From Microvirga sp. VF16 (GTDB lineage: Bacteria; Pseudomonadota; Alphaproteobacteria; Rhizobiales; Beijerinckiaceae): 64,000 nucleotides of DNA. Under the pieces are notes generated by a model that saw nothing but the letters and a program-made list of their open reading frames with translations, made no database searches and was not told the DNA's origin. Positions 1 through 8,100 of this stretch are shown here, piece by piece. Where the stretch lies: the NCBI RefSeq assembly GCF_016864375.1, contig NZ_CP069355.1:1240001-1304000 (forward strand), written 5' to 3'. The position numbers and the translations under genes are program-made. Numbering within the stretch: the first letter of the stretch is position 1; each line of letters begins with the position of its first letter.

Positions 1-126
1 GCTGCTTTGGCTCAGGCGATAGCGCAGGCGGATCCAAACAGTCGGGTCCTGGTTGCGCCGGTGTTCTATAACCGACCGGCCGATTTGAAGCACATCATCG
101 AACGAGCCGTTCAGCCGCAGAGCTGA
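1..126 (+). CDS. Mur ligase-like protein, C-terminal end (partial)
   Basis: The reading frame is open from the first base to a TGA at 124-126, so only the last 41 residues of a gene starting outside the window are seen. They match the C-terminus of the complete Mur-ligase-like protein at 589-2019: both carry a VLVAP motif, then FYN, then a KH-I-x-RA-QP ending. This is therefore the upstream copy of a duplicated gene. Whether the upstream copy is intact cannot be told. The remnant that follows it suggests this copy is the decayed one. Function by family: ATP-dependent amide-bond ligase of the MurC/D/E/F fold. Confidence 0.75.
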   Translation, partial: AALAQAIAQADPNSRVLVAPVFYNRPADLKHIIERAVQPQS

Positions 127-169
127 CGCTCAAAGAACCACCGTCATCGAGAAGCGAAGAGAAATAGCG

Positions 170-517
170 ATGACTGACGCGACCGACGTTATCCGCAAGC
201 GAAGGAATGGGCGCCGCGGCAATGACGAAGACGGAAAACCTTCCGGACAGCAGGTCGAAATCTGTCTTATGCGGCCGATCACATTCCAGGGCCGGCTGGA
301 TCGCGCCGGTTTCGACGTCCTGGCTGTCGCCGGGAACGCCGCGCTCGAAGAAACGGGTCTCGACGGGCAAAGGCTCTGGGTGGTGGCTCGGCGGCGCCAT
401 CCGCCGTCAAGATCGCACTTTTGCGGAGAGGTTGCCCGACTCAGGGCGGAGAAAAGGACAGACCAGAAAGCCCGTCGTCTGCAAATCGTTGTCGGGATGT
501 CCTGTTTGAGGCGGTAG
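170..517 (+). pseudogene. Remnant of SAM-dependent methyltransferase (C-terminal piece only)
   Basis: A 115-codon frame begins at ATG 170. Residues about 27-80 match the C-terminal 55 residues of the complete methyltransferase at 2050-2850: QVEI then LM-PI, FQG-LDRAGFDVLA, NAALEET-LDGQRLWVVARRR. The first roughly 200 residues, including the SAM-binding glycine loop, are missing, so no methyltransferase could be made. DNA similarity to the intact copy continues past its stop codon to about 540. This looks like the 3' end of a duplicated methyltransferase whose 5' part was deleted. The ATG-initiated frame is probably not a functional gene. Confidence 0.7.
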
Positions 518-588
518 GCACTCGGACCTGTGAACAATGGAATAGTGGTCTCCCGCGATGAACAACAATCCCATCGGAAAGTAGGAAA

Positions 589-2019
589 ATGCCGGACCGA
601 TCAAAGTTTGACTGGCTTGAGACGCAAAGCGTCTTGGTCGATGGATTGAGCGACGACGCCTCGGGACTCACTGATTTCCTCATGCAAAGCGCACGGAAAG
701 TCAGCGTCCTTGCCTCAGATCAACACCGGCGGGAGCCATCCCGGATCGCCAATCTGATTGCCGCGGGAGCAACGCTGATCGACCGGCACGAAGGCAAGGA
801 GCCGGATTTCGGCGACGCGGAGACGATGTTCGTCGATCTGTTTACATCTCCGCGCTCGGCCTTGGTCGACAAGGCACGAAAGCGGAATGTGACGCTCTCG
901 AGCCTGGCTGAGGTGATCGTCAAATCCCGGCCAGACAGGACGATCGGCGTCACCGGGTCGGCAGGAAAGACGACCACCACCTATTTGATTAGCGCCGTTC
1001 TTCGGGCCGCCGGAATGTCCGTGCGGGCCTCAACGGACGATCGCTTCACGCCGTCGGGGCCTGGCCACGCCATGCTTGCGTCGTTGACGAGCCTCAGTGA
1101 CGACACCTGGCGGGTCGTCGAGCTGACGAGCCATCATCTCGAATACGTCAGCACAAGCCCACACATCGCCGTCGTTACCAACCTATTCGCAGATCATCAG
1201 GATTGGCACGGCTCCTTCGATGCCTATTGCGACGCCAAAATGCGGCTACTGTCTTTTCAGAGCGATCACGACGTTGCCGTGCTGAACTACGACAACGAAG
1301 TTGTCAGGACGCGTTTCGCTCCGATCGCCAAGGGGCGGACGGTCTTCTACAGCATGACCAACGTTCCTGCGGCCGATGTCTTCGTGTCGAATGGTTCAAT
1401 CATGGTTCGCTCCGGCGAAGGCATGACCAACGTGTGCGCCGCGAGCGACCTTTCGATGCCTCGCCACCACGTTCCAAACGCTTTGGCCGCAACCGCCGCA
1501 GGCATTGCGGTGGGGGCAAGCCTCGAAAACATCGCGAGCGCTTTGCGAGCGTTCGCTGGACTTCCACAACGAGGTCTGGTCGTCGGAAAGGTTGGCGGAG
1601 TCGCTGTCCATGACGACACAATCGCGCTCAGTCCGAAAAAAGCGCTCTCAGGGCTGGAAGCTTTTGCATTCGACGATGTTGTCGTCGTTTCCGGTGGGGC
1701 TTTGGTCGCACCCGGCGGGGAGCTATGCGTCAGCAGCGAGCTGGAGAAGGCAGATGTCCAGCTTTACTGCGCCGAGCTCGGTCGCAAGGCGAAAGCGGTT
1801 GTCCTGTACGGCGACGGCGGGCAAGTCATTCTTGAGATGCTGAGAGGTGAACCGCAGGCGCGTCTGACGATTGATGTCGCACCAGACTTCGAAGCTGCTT
1901 TGGCTCAGGCTGTCTTGCACGCGCAGCCAAACGGTCGGGTTCTGGTTGCACCGCTCTTCTACAACCTCCCGGCTCATCTCAAGCACGTCATCGATCGAGC
2001 CATTCAGCCGGTGAGCTGA
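589..2019 (+). CDS. Mur ligase family protein (MurD-like)
   Basis: A 476-residue protein with the three-domain Mur ligase plan: an N-terminal region (1-115), an ATP-binding central domain with P-loop GVTGSAGKTTTT at 120-131, and a C-terminal domain. Further MurD-type motifs are ELTSHHLEYV (MurD: E-SSFQLE), then NLFADHQDWHGSFDAYCDAK, where the AK lysine is the one carbamylated in Mur enzymes. Mur ligases join an amino acid to a carboxylate at the expense of ATP. It lies outside a dcw cell-wall cluster, next to a methyltransferase and upstream of the C-P lyase genes, so a housekeeping MurD role is doubtful. A ligase for a small metabolite is possible but is inference. Confidence 0.75.
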   Translation: MPDRSKFDWLETQSVLVDGLSDDASGLTDFLMQSARKVSVLASDQHRREPSRIANLIAAGATLIDRHEGKEPDFGDAETMFVDLFTSPRSALVDKARKRNVTLSSLAEVIVKSRPDRTIGVTGSAGKTTTTYLISAVLRAAGMSVRASTDDRFTPSGPGHAMLASLTSLSDDTWRVVELTSHHLEYVSTSPHIAVVTNLFADHQDWHGSFDAYCDAKMRLLSFQSDHDVAVLNYDNEVVRTRFAPIAKGRTVFYSMTNVPAADVFVSNGSIMVRSGEGMTNVCAASDLSMPRHHVPNALAATAAGIAVGASLENIASALRAFAGLPQRGLVVGKVGGVAVHDDTIALSPKKALSGLEAFAFDDVVVVSGGALVAPGGELCVSSELEKADVQLYCAELGRKAKAVVLYGDGGQVILEMLRGEPQARLTIDVAPDFEAALAQAVLHAQPNGRVLVAPLFYNLPAHLKHVIDRAIQPVS

Positions 2020-2990
2020 CGCTCGTTCGCCAACCGGTTTCACCATCACATGAGAATATCGATGAGTGCACGCAAGGACTTGGCTTCAGCATTCGAGAGC
2101 GCGCCGGGCATGATCTACCGGAGCGCAGCCTGGTACGACCAGCTTTATCCTCAAGCCATGGAATGGGCGCAGCAAAGCCTCCAGATCGTAACGGCACATG
2201 CCGATGGTCACCTTGAAAAGGTGCTCGACATCGGCTGCGGTACGGGACGAGCACTTGACCTATTCCAGCGAAATGGGGCAAGTGCATGGGGCGTGGATAT
2301 ATTGCCGATCATGGTGGCGGCGTCCGAGGCGCGCTGCCCCGCCGCCCACGTTTCGCTTGGCGATATGCGCAGTCTTGCGCTGGACGAGATCTTCGACGCT
2401 GTCATATCGCTTGGATCCGTCTTCGCGCATGCCCTTACCGACGCCGACGTGCAGGCGACGCTCGGCACGATCGCCCGACTGACCCGGCCAGGAGGGTTGC
2501 TGGTGATTCACGTCTTGAACGCCGCCGCGGTCCTGGCAGGCGCCGTCAAACCGGAAGACCTATCGGTGAGTGCACGGGCGGACGACGGCGTCTACCTCGG
2601 CGAAGCGACTGGAAGGATTCAACGGCGAAATTCACGCCTCGTCCTGACGCGAATATGGCGCCGAGATGGGACGCCGGTCTCGGAAGAGCAAGTCGAGATC
2701 CGGCTTATGATGCCCATCGAATTCCAAGGCTGGCTGGATCGCGCCGGATTCGACGTCCTGGCTATCGCCGACAACGCCGCGCTCGAAGAAACGAATCTTG
2801 ACGGGCAAAGGCTCTGGGTGGTGGCGCGGCGTCGCTCCTCGCAAAGATAGGCGCTTCGCAGAGAATTTCCCTCTTCAGGGGCGCGAAAAAGGACAGACCA
2901 CGAAGCCCGTAGTCTGGAAATCGTTGCCGGGCTGTGCCGCTCGAGGCGGTAGGGTCCCGGGCATGGGAGCAATCGAACAGTGGGTAGAGT
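1890..2990 (+). repeat. Downstream copy of diverged segmental duplication
   Basis: Partner of 1-540. It covers the 3' end of the Mur-ligase-like gene, the whole methyltransferase and the 140-bp spacer before phnG. The 620 bp of methyltransferase coding sequence present here is absent from the upstream copy. Confidence 0.65.
2050..2850 (+). CDS. Class I SAM-dependent methyltransferase
   Basis: 266 residues. The SAM-binding motif VLDIGCGTGRALDLF lies at about residues 58-72, followed by an acidic residue in WGVDILP, a motif-IV-like block (DAVISLGSVF) and a motif-VI-like RPGGLLVIHVLN. This is the usual Rossmann-fold order for small-molecule methyltransferases. The likely start is ATG 2050; ATG 2062 is an alternative. 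It sits 30 bp after the Mur-ligase-like gene, and the pair appears duplicated, which implies joint function. phnG follows after 143 bp, so it may be cotranscribed with the phosphonate genes. The substrate is unknown. Confidence 0.8.
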   Translation: MRISMSARKDLASAFESAPGMIYRSAAWYDQLYPQAMEWAQQSLQIVTAHADGHLEKVLDIGCGTGRALDLFQRNGASAWGVDILPIMVAASEARCPAAHVSLGDMRSLALDEIFDAVISLGSVFAHALTDADVQATLGTIARLTRPGGLLVIHVLNAAAVLAGAVKPEDLSVSARADDGVYLGEATGRIQRRNSRLVLTRIWRRDGTPVSEEQVEIRLMMPIEFQGWLDRAGFDVLAIADNAALEETNLDGQRLWVVARRRSSQR

Positions 2991-2993
2991 GCA

Positions 2994-3410
2994 ATGACAA
3001 CCAGAAGCGAACGGATGACGTTGCTTGCCGCGTCGGACCCTGCTGAGCTCGACAGGCATTGGAAGGAGTTCGAGTGCCATCCGTCCCTGACATGGACAAG
3101 GCGTCCGCAGGTGGGGGCAATCGCCGTCAGGGGGCGCGCCAGCCGCACCGGTTGTCTCTTCGAGCTTGGCGAAATGACGGTGACGCGGTGCGCGGTCGAG
3201 GTCGACGGGGTGAAGGGCTACGCTTACGTTGCCGGCCGTAACAAGCGACACGCAGCGATAGCGGCCGTTTTCGATGCGCTGGCCGAGAGTGATGGACGGA
3301 ATCGATCGCAGATTGAGGGTATTCTGGCCGATTTGCGAGCACGGCTCGACTGTCGCCGGGCCGCGAAGATCGCCCAGGCGAATACGAGCGCAATCATTCT
3401 TCAGGAGTAG
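2994..3410 (+). CDS. phnG: C-P lyase core subunit PhnG
   Basis: A 138-residue protein with the PhnG signature: VRGRASRTGCLFELGEMTVTRC split by one residue from the usual form, then GYAYVAGRNKRHA and FDAL. PhnG is part of the PhnG2H2I2J2 core that, with PhnL and PhnM, converts an alkylphosphonate and ATP to the ribose 1-phosphonate triphosphate and its products. ATG 2994 is used; an internal ATG at 3015 is possible. It is the first gene of a tight run with phnH 5 bp downstream. No phnF regulator, phnCDE transporter or clear PhoB box is visible upstream in this window. Confidence 0.92.
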   Translation: MTTRSERMTLLAASDPAELDRHWKEFECHPSLTWTRRPQVGAIAVRGRASRTGCLFELGEMTVTRCAVEVDGVKGYAYVAGRNKRHAAIAAVFDALAESDGRNRSQIEGILADLRARLDCRRAAKIAQANTSAIILQE

Positions 3411-3415
3411 GAATA

Positions 3416-4015
3416 TTGGCTTCTGATATCACTGCAACCACGGTGGCGTCCTGGGATGACGACCACTCCGAGAACCGTGGCTTCCGGGCCATTCTGCGGG
3501 CGATGAGCAGACCGGGTGTCCCGGTGCCAGTCGGCGATTCGAACGTGATCGAAAGCGGCCAACTGCCGTCGGCGATCAGGTGTGTCGCCAGATGCCTTGT
3601 CGACGTCGGCAGTTCCGTGTGGATGGATGCGGCCCTGCATTCGTCCCAGGCGAGAGACTTTCTTGCCCTGACGTGCGGAGCGACAATCGTCGATGACCCT
3701 GCCGCAGCGGCGTTTGCCTTGATCGGAGCGCCGGCCGACATGCCGCCGATCAGTCGGTTTGAGGCCGGCGAGCCGGACTATCCCGATCGCTCGACGACGC
3801 TGGTGATCTGTGTGCCCGACCTGATCGGCGGGCCCGCGGTGACGCTGACGGGACCCGGCATCCAGACGACCGTGACGATCGAGCCCGCGGGCCTCCCCCC
3901 GTGGTTCTGGCCGGCGTGGGACGACAATACGAAGATATTTCCTCGTGGCGTAGACATCTTTCTTACCGACGGCGTGAGCCTCGTCGGCCTACCGCGCACG
4001 TCCAGGCGGAGCTGA
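3416..4015 (+). CDS. phnH: C-P lyase core subunit PhnH
   Basis: A 199-residue protein. Recognisable PhnH features are the N-terminal FRAILRAMSRPG-VPV block, a central ALTLCG-like region and the C-terminal PRGVDIFLTDG-SLVGLPRT motif. PhnH forms the core complex with PhnG, PhnI and PhnJ. The start is a TTG at 3416 preceded by an AGGAG ribosome binding site at 3402-3406; no in-frame ATG occurs before the conserved region. It lies between phnG and phnI with gaps of 5 and 4 bp, typical of translational coupling. Confidence 0.92.
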   Translation: MASDITATTVASWDDDHSENRGFRAILRAMSRPGVPVPVGDSNVIESGQLPSAIRCVARCLVDVGSSVWMDAALHSSQARDFLALTCGATIVDDPAAAAFALIGAPADMPPISRFEAGEPDYPDRSTTLVICVPDLIGGPAVTLTGPGIQTTVTIEPAGLPPWFWPAWDDNTKIFPRGVDIFLTDGVSLVGLPRTSRRS

Positions 4016-4019
4016 GACA

Positions 4020-5129
4020 ATGCATATGAAACAAAGTGGCGAAGACGCCATTAAGGCATCACACCGCCTGCTGGCGGCGAAACGCCGGGGAGACCCTCAG
4101 ATTCCGGAGCTTTCAGTCGACCAGATAGCCCAGCAGATGAGCCTTGCGGTCGATCGTGTGATGGTCGAGGGAGGATTGTACGACAGACCGCTCGCAGCTC
4201 TGGCGATCAAGCAGGCACAAGGCGACGTGGTGGAGGCTGCATCCCTGATGCGGGCCACGCGCGCGACGCTTGAACGCTTCGGCGCAAGTGAACCCGTCGA
4301 TCCGGGCGGGATGACCGTTCAACGCCGGATTTCGACGACGCACCAGGACGTCCCGGGCGGGCAAATTCTCGGCCCGACCTACGACTATACGCACCGGCTG
4401 CTCGACTTCGACACGCCGGGACCTGAAGCACTGGACGACGGTGCCGACGACCTGGCCCCCTCGGCGGAGGCCTCTTCCGACCTGTCGTTGGGTGCTCACT
4501 CTGTGACCGGCAGCGATTTCGTTGAAGTCGAGCGAGACGAACCGGACGTCAGCGGCGAGGCAGATCAGACCGGCGCTAAGCGCCGAGGATCATCCAATCG
4601 GGCGGAGCGCTTGCGAAAGCTTGCGAACGGCGACGAAGGATTCCTTCTGGGTGTCGCCTATTCGAGCATGAGAGGGTACGGCGACACACACGGCTTGATC
4701 GGTGAAATACGCTACGGCGATGTGATGGTTGAGTTGACCGTCCCCGAGCTGGGCATCGTCGTTGGTGTCGGAGAGATCGAACTGACCGAGTGCCAGACAC
4801 TGCATCCATTCCTTGGAAGCAGGGACAAGGCGCCGGAGTTCTCCCGCGGTTATGGTCTGGCGTTCGGGCAGGCGGAACGCAAGGCAATCTCGATGGCGAT
4901 CGTCGACCGGGCTCTGCGCGGCGAGGAATTCGAGGAAGAGGTAAAGTATCCCGTTCAGGACGAAGCGTTTGTCCTGCCTCATGCAGACGGCGTCAGCTCA
5001 TCAGGCGTCGTTCAGGTGCTGAAGCTTCCTCACTACGTTCATTTTCAAGGGCACCTGCAAGAACTGGAGGCCCTTCGGACTCGCCAGCAGCAGCAGAATC
5101 TCGCGCCAAGGGAGGAGATGTCAAAGTGA
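4020..5129 (+). CDS. phnI: C-P lyase subunit PhnI (nucleosidase-type)
   Basis: A 369-residue protein of normal PhnI length. Conserved stretches include the N-terminal VDQIAQQMSLAVDRVM, the RRISTTHQDVPGGQILGPTYDY block, the GYG...IGEIR region and an LTECQTLHPF-like block. PhnI with PhnG, H and L exchanges the adenine of ATP for the phosphonate. It begins 4 bp after phnH. Its stop TGA at 5127-5129 overlaps the GTG start of phnJ by 4 bp, so the two are probably translationally coupled. Confidence 0.93.
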   Translation: MHMKQSGEDAIKASHRLLAAKRRGDPQIPELSVDQIAQQMSLAVDRVMVEGGLYDRPLAALAIKQAQGDVVEAASLMRATRATLERFGASEPVDPGGMTVQRRISTTHQDVPGGQILGPTYDYTHRLLDFDTPGPEALDDGADDLAPSAEASSDLSLGAHSVTGSDFVEVERDEPDVSGEADQTGAKRRGSSNRAERLRKLANGDEGFLLGVAYSSMRGYGDTHGLIGEIRYGDVMVELTVPELGIVVGVGEIELTECQTLHPFLGSRDKAPEFSRGYGLAFGQAERKAISMAIVDRALRGEEFEEEVKYPVQDEAFVLPHADGVSSSGVVQVLKLPHYVHFQGHLQELEALRTRQQQQNLAPREEMSK

Positions 5130-5998
5130 CCATCGACCCAATCCCCCCTTTCGCCGAGGAGGTTGGCACCAACTTCGCCTATCTCGACCCGCGGACCAAG
5201 CGTAGCATCCGTCGGGCCATCCTGAAGGCTGTTGCAATCCCAGGCTATCAGGTTCCGTTCGAAAGTCGCGAGATGCCGATGCCCCCCGGCTGGGGAACAG
5301 GAGGCCTGCAGGTCACCGCAAGCCTGCTGACTCCGGATGATACCCTGAAGGTGATCGATCAGGGGGCTGACGACGCGACAAACGCCATCACGATCCGGGC
5401 TTTCTTCTCCAAGGCGTCCGGCGTGCCGATGACGGAGCGGACGGAAGATGCGACGATTATCCAGACGCGTCATCGCATTCCCGAAACGCCTTTGAATGAA
5501 GACCAGATTCTTGTGCTGCAGGTCCCTCAGCCCGAGCCCTTTCGGCGTCTTGTCCCCAGCGAAAAGGAGACGCGCAAGATCCACGCCCTTGGAAACTACG
5601 GCCTGATGTCCGTCTTGCTCTACGAGAACATTGCGAGGCTCGGCCGCGTTGCCATTGCCTATGACTATCCGGTCAAGGTGCATGATCGATACGTAGCATC
5701 GCCTTCGCCCATTCCAACGTTCGACAACCCGAAGCTCGATAACAGCCCGGCCTTGGCGATTTTTGGGGCGGGCCGTGAAAAGCGAATTTATGCGATCCCT
5801 CCCTTCACGAAGGTCAAAAGCCTGGAATTCGACGACTACGCCTTCACGACTCAAAGTTGGCAGGCGGAATGTTCTATCTGCGGGTCCTCAAACACCTATT
5901 TGGATCAGGTGGGTCAGGGCCCGGAAGGGAAAGCGCGCTACGTCTGCTCCGATACCTATTATTGCAAGAGCCATGCGAGTGCGCGTGAGCAGGGCTGA
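5126..5998 (+). CDS. phnJ: Alpha-D-ribose 1-methylphosphonate 5-phosphate C-P lyase PhnJ
   Basis: 290 residues. PhnJ is the radical SAM enzyme that breaks the carbon-phosphorus bond. The hallmark cysteines are present: CSIC at 249-252, C274, and the catalytic cysteine in CSDTYYC at 280, with the same spacing as E. coli C241, C244, C266 and C272. The conserved YGLM-V-LYE and FGAGREKRIYA-PP blocks are also there. The start is GTG 5126, overlapping the phnI stop (GTGA), with a GGAGG at 5111-5115. Everything needed for activity appears intact. Confidence 0.95.
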   Translation: MTIDPIPPFAEEVGTNFAYLDPRTKRSIRRAILKAVAIPGYQVPFESREMPMPPGWGTGGLQVTASLLTPDDTLKVIDQGADDATNAITIRAFFSKASGVPMTERTEDATIIQTRHRIPETPLNEDQILVLQVPQPEPFRRLVPSEKETRKIHALGNYGLMSVLLYENIARLGRVAIAYDYPVKVHDRYVASPSPIPTFDNPKLDNSPALAIFGAGREKRIYAIPPFTKVKSLEFDDYAFTTQSWQAECSICGSSNTYLDQVGQGPEGKARYVCSDTYYCKSHASAREQG

Positions 5999-6043
5999 CT
6001 GCATCTCAAACCATTCGAACCACAGCAACCAAGAGCCATACAG

Positions 6044-7204
6044 ATGTCGCTTCCAATGCCGATCGCCGATCAGGACGCTTATCTCGAATTCACGAATGCC
6101 CGCATCGTCACCCAGACCGACATCGTCCATGGCACGCTTCGCGTCGACGGAGAAACCATCGTGTCGGTCGGACCAGGGAGTTCAGCTTCCTCTGCGGCCA
6201 TCGACTGCAATGGCGACTATCTGCTTCCCGGACTGATCGACGTTCATACGGATCATATCGAGAAGCATGCTGTCCCGCGGCCACGCGTCTTCTGGCCCAC
6301 GACGTCTGCGATCCTGAACTACGATGCGGCGATCATCTCGGCCGGCGTGACGACCGTCTTTGATTCGCTGTGTGTCGGGGCTGCCGGCAAGCCGTTTCGC
6401 AAGCGCATCCTTCCGGATCTCATCCAGGGACTGCACGCGACCGGCGCCGCTGGCCTGCTGAAGGCGGAGCATTTTCTTCATCTTCGGTGCGATCTCTTTG
6501 ATCCCGATCTCGAACAGGATCTCGAAAGATTCATTGATAACCCTTCGCTTCGCTTCATGACGCTCATGGACGACAGCGCGCCGCGCCGGTCGGACGACTA
6601 TTACCGCCGCGTGCAGCGAGAACGCGGGGTGACTGACGCCGAAGAGATCGAAAACCGTCTCCGGACAAGTCATGCTAACGATCCCGCCACGGCTGCGCGG
6701 GTCCGGCCATGGATCGTCGAATTAGCCAGAGAGCGCGGCATTGTGGTCGCCAATCACGATGACTCTTCTGTCGAACATATCAGGGAGGCGGTCGAACTGG
6801 GACTATCGCTTCTTGAGTTCGCCATTACCGACGAAGCGGCTAACGCCGCACAGGCGGCTGGCATGACGGTGATCGCTGGCGCCTCCAACGTCGTGAATGG
6901 CGGCTCGCATTTTGGCGGCGTGTCTGCAGAAGATCTCGTCAGGCGTCGAATCGCCTCCATTCTTTGCTCCGACTACGTCCCGGCCAGCTTGCTTCAAGCC
7001 GTATTCCGCATCGCCGGGAATGACGGCGGCCCGTCCTTGCCGGAAGCGGTTGCGCTCGTTTCCGCCAATCCGGCAAAAGCGTTTGGGCTTGAAGACCGGG
7101 GTGCACTATCGGCAGGCAAACGTGCCGATATCGTCCGGGTGTCGACCTTTGATGGCGCACCCGTCGTTAGCTCCGTCTGGCGGCAAGGGCGGCGGGTTCT
7201 CTAG
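6044..7204 (+). CDS. phnM: Alpha-D-ribose 1-methylphosphonate 5-triphosphate diphosphatase PhnM
   Basis: A 386-residue amidohydrolase. The metal site is seen as LIDVHTDHIEKH near residues 64-75, with HDD and SD motifs further on (ANHDDSSVEH, CSDYVPAS) and a C-terminal GALSAGKRADIV. PhnM removes pyrophosphate from the ribose 1-phosphonate 5-triphosphate before PhnJ acts. It starts at ATG 6044, 45 bp after phnJ. Its place between phnJ and phnK is unusual: phnK normally follows phnJ directly. Confidence 0.93.
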   Translation: MSLPMPIADQDAYLEFTNARIVTQTDIVHGTLRVDGETIVSVGPGSSASSAAIDCNGDYLLPGLIDVHTDHIEKHAVPRPRVFWPTTSAILNYDAAIISAGVTTVFDSLCVGAAGKPFRKRILPDLIQGLHATGAAGLLKAEHFLHLRCDLFDPDLEQDLERFIDNPSLRFMTLMDDSAPRRSDDYYRRVQRERGVTDAEEIENRLRTSHANDPATAARVRPWIVELARERGIVVANHDDSSVEHIREAVELGLSLLEFAITDEAANAAQAAGMTVIAGASNVVNGGSHFGGVSAEDLVRRRIASILCSDYVPASLLQAVFRIAGNDGGPSLPEAVALVSANPAKAFGLEDRGALSAGKRADIVRVSTFDGAPVVSSVWRQGRRVL

Positions 7205-7256
7205 CGATCACCGAAGCGTAGTTTGGCCTTGCGCCGCCCGAACAGAGGAACAAGAA

Positions 7257-8084
7257 TTGCGAGTAGCAGCCGAAAATCGCGATCTGACGCCGATCGGCGA
7301 TGCCCCACCGGGGCACCGCCCCCTCTTGCAGGTGAACCGCGTCACGAGGCTTTATCCAAACGGCCTCGGCTGTCGAGATATCTCATTTGTCGTGCATCCT
7401 GGCGAGGTGGTTGGGATCGTCGGAGAGAGCGGGTCCGGCAAGTCGACCCTGCTCTCCTGCATCTCCGGGCGTGCTCCAGCGGACTGCGGTTCGGTGGTTT
7501 ATGACATGGACAGCGCTGGGCCCACAAACATCTTCGATCTGTCGGAGGTCGAGCGGGAGCGACTTGCGCTGACGGAATGGGGTATCATTCATCAAAATCC
7601 GCGTGACGGGGTGCGCATGGACGTCAGTGCCGGTGGGAACATCGGCGAACGCCAGATGAGCCTTGGTCTTCGACATTATGGCAAGATCCGGCAACAAGCC
7701 TACGAGTGGCTCGAAAAAGTGGAGATTGATCTCGCTCGGATTGACGACACCCCAAAGACGTTCTCGGGCGGGATGCAGCAGCGCCTGCAGATTGCCCGAA
7801 ATCTGGTAACCCGTCCAAGGCTGGTCTTCATGGATGAACCGACGGGTGGTCTCGATATCTCAGTCCAAGCTCGCATCGTGGATTTACTCCGGGCACTGGT
7901 TCGGGAACTGCGGCTTGCCGCGATCATCGTTACCCACGACCTGCCAATGGTCCGGTTGTTAGCGGATCGCCTGCTTGTCATGCAGGGCGGTGCCATCATT
8001 GAAGAGGGCCTGACGGATCAAGTGCTCGACGATCCGCATCACCCCTATACCCAATTGCTCGTTTCCTCTCTTCCTCGAGCGTAG
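7257..8084 (+). CDS. phnK: C-P lyase ABC-type ATPase PhnK
   Basis: 275 residues from TTG 7257, which has AGAGGA 9 bp upstream. No ATG lies between it and the conserved region. Walker A GESGSGKST, the signature FSGGMQQR, Walker B LVFMDEPTGGLD and the dipeptide-transporter-like end HPYT-LL are present. PhnK is an ABC-type ATPase that binds the C-P lyase core rather than a membrane permease. The N-terminal 25 residues before LLQVNRVTRLYP are longer than usual and the true start may be a little later. A 52-bp gap follows phnM. Confidence 0.9.
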   Translation: MRVAAENRDLTPIGDAPPGHRPLLQVNRVTRLYPNGLGCRDISFVVHPGEVVGIVGESGSGKSTLLSCISGRAPADCGSVVYDMDSAGPTNIFDLSEVERERLALTEWGIIHQNPRDGVRMDVSAGGNIGERQMSLGLRHYGKIRQQAYEWLEKVEIDLARIDDTPKTFSGGMQQRLQIARNLVTRPRLVFMDEPTGGLDISVQARIVDLLRALVRELRLAAIIVTHDLPMVRLLADRLLVMQGGAIIEEGLTDQVLDDPHHPYTQLLVSSLPRA

Positions 8085-8100
8085 AGTCCGGAGTGCCCTG

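Larger units (their letters stand above)
1..540 (+). repeat. Upstream copy of diverged segmental duplication
   Basis: This stretch (Mur ligase 3' end, methyltransferase 3' end and about 130 bp of downstream DNA) aligns, with an internal deletion in this copy, to 1890-2990. Shared blocks include the LDRAGF-coding region and a downstream block around GAAAAGGACAGACCA at about 450 and 2885. The copies differ at many positions, so the duplication is old. Confidence 0.7.

Noticed and set aside
127..2993. PhoB box upstream of the phn genes
   Set aside because: I looked for paired CTGTCA-type repeats before 589, 2050 and 2994 and saw none convincing; the true promoter may be left of the window.
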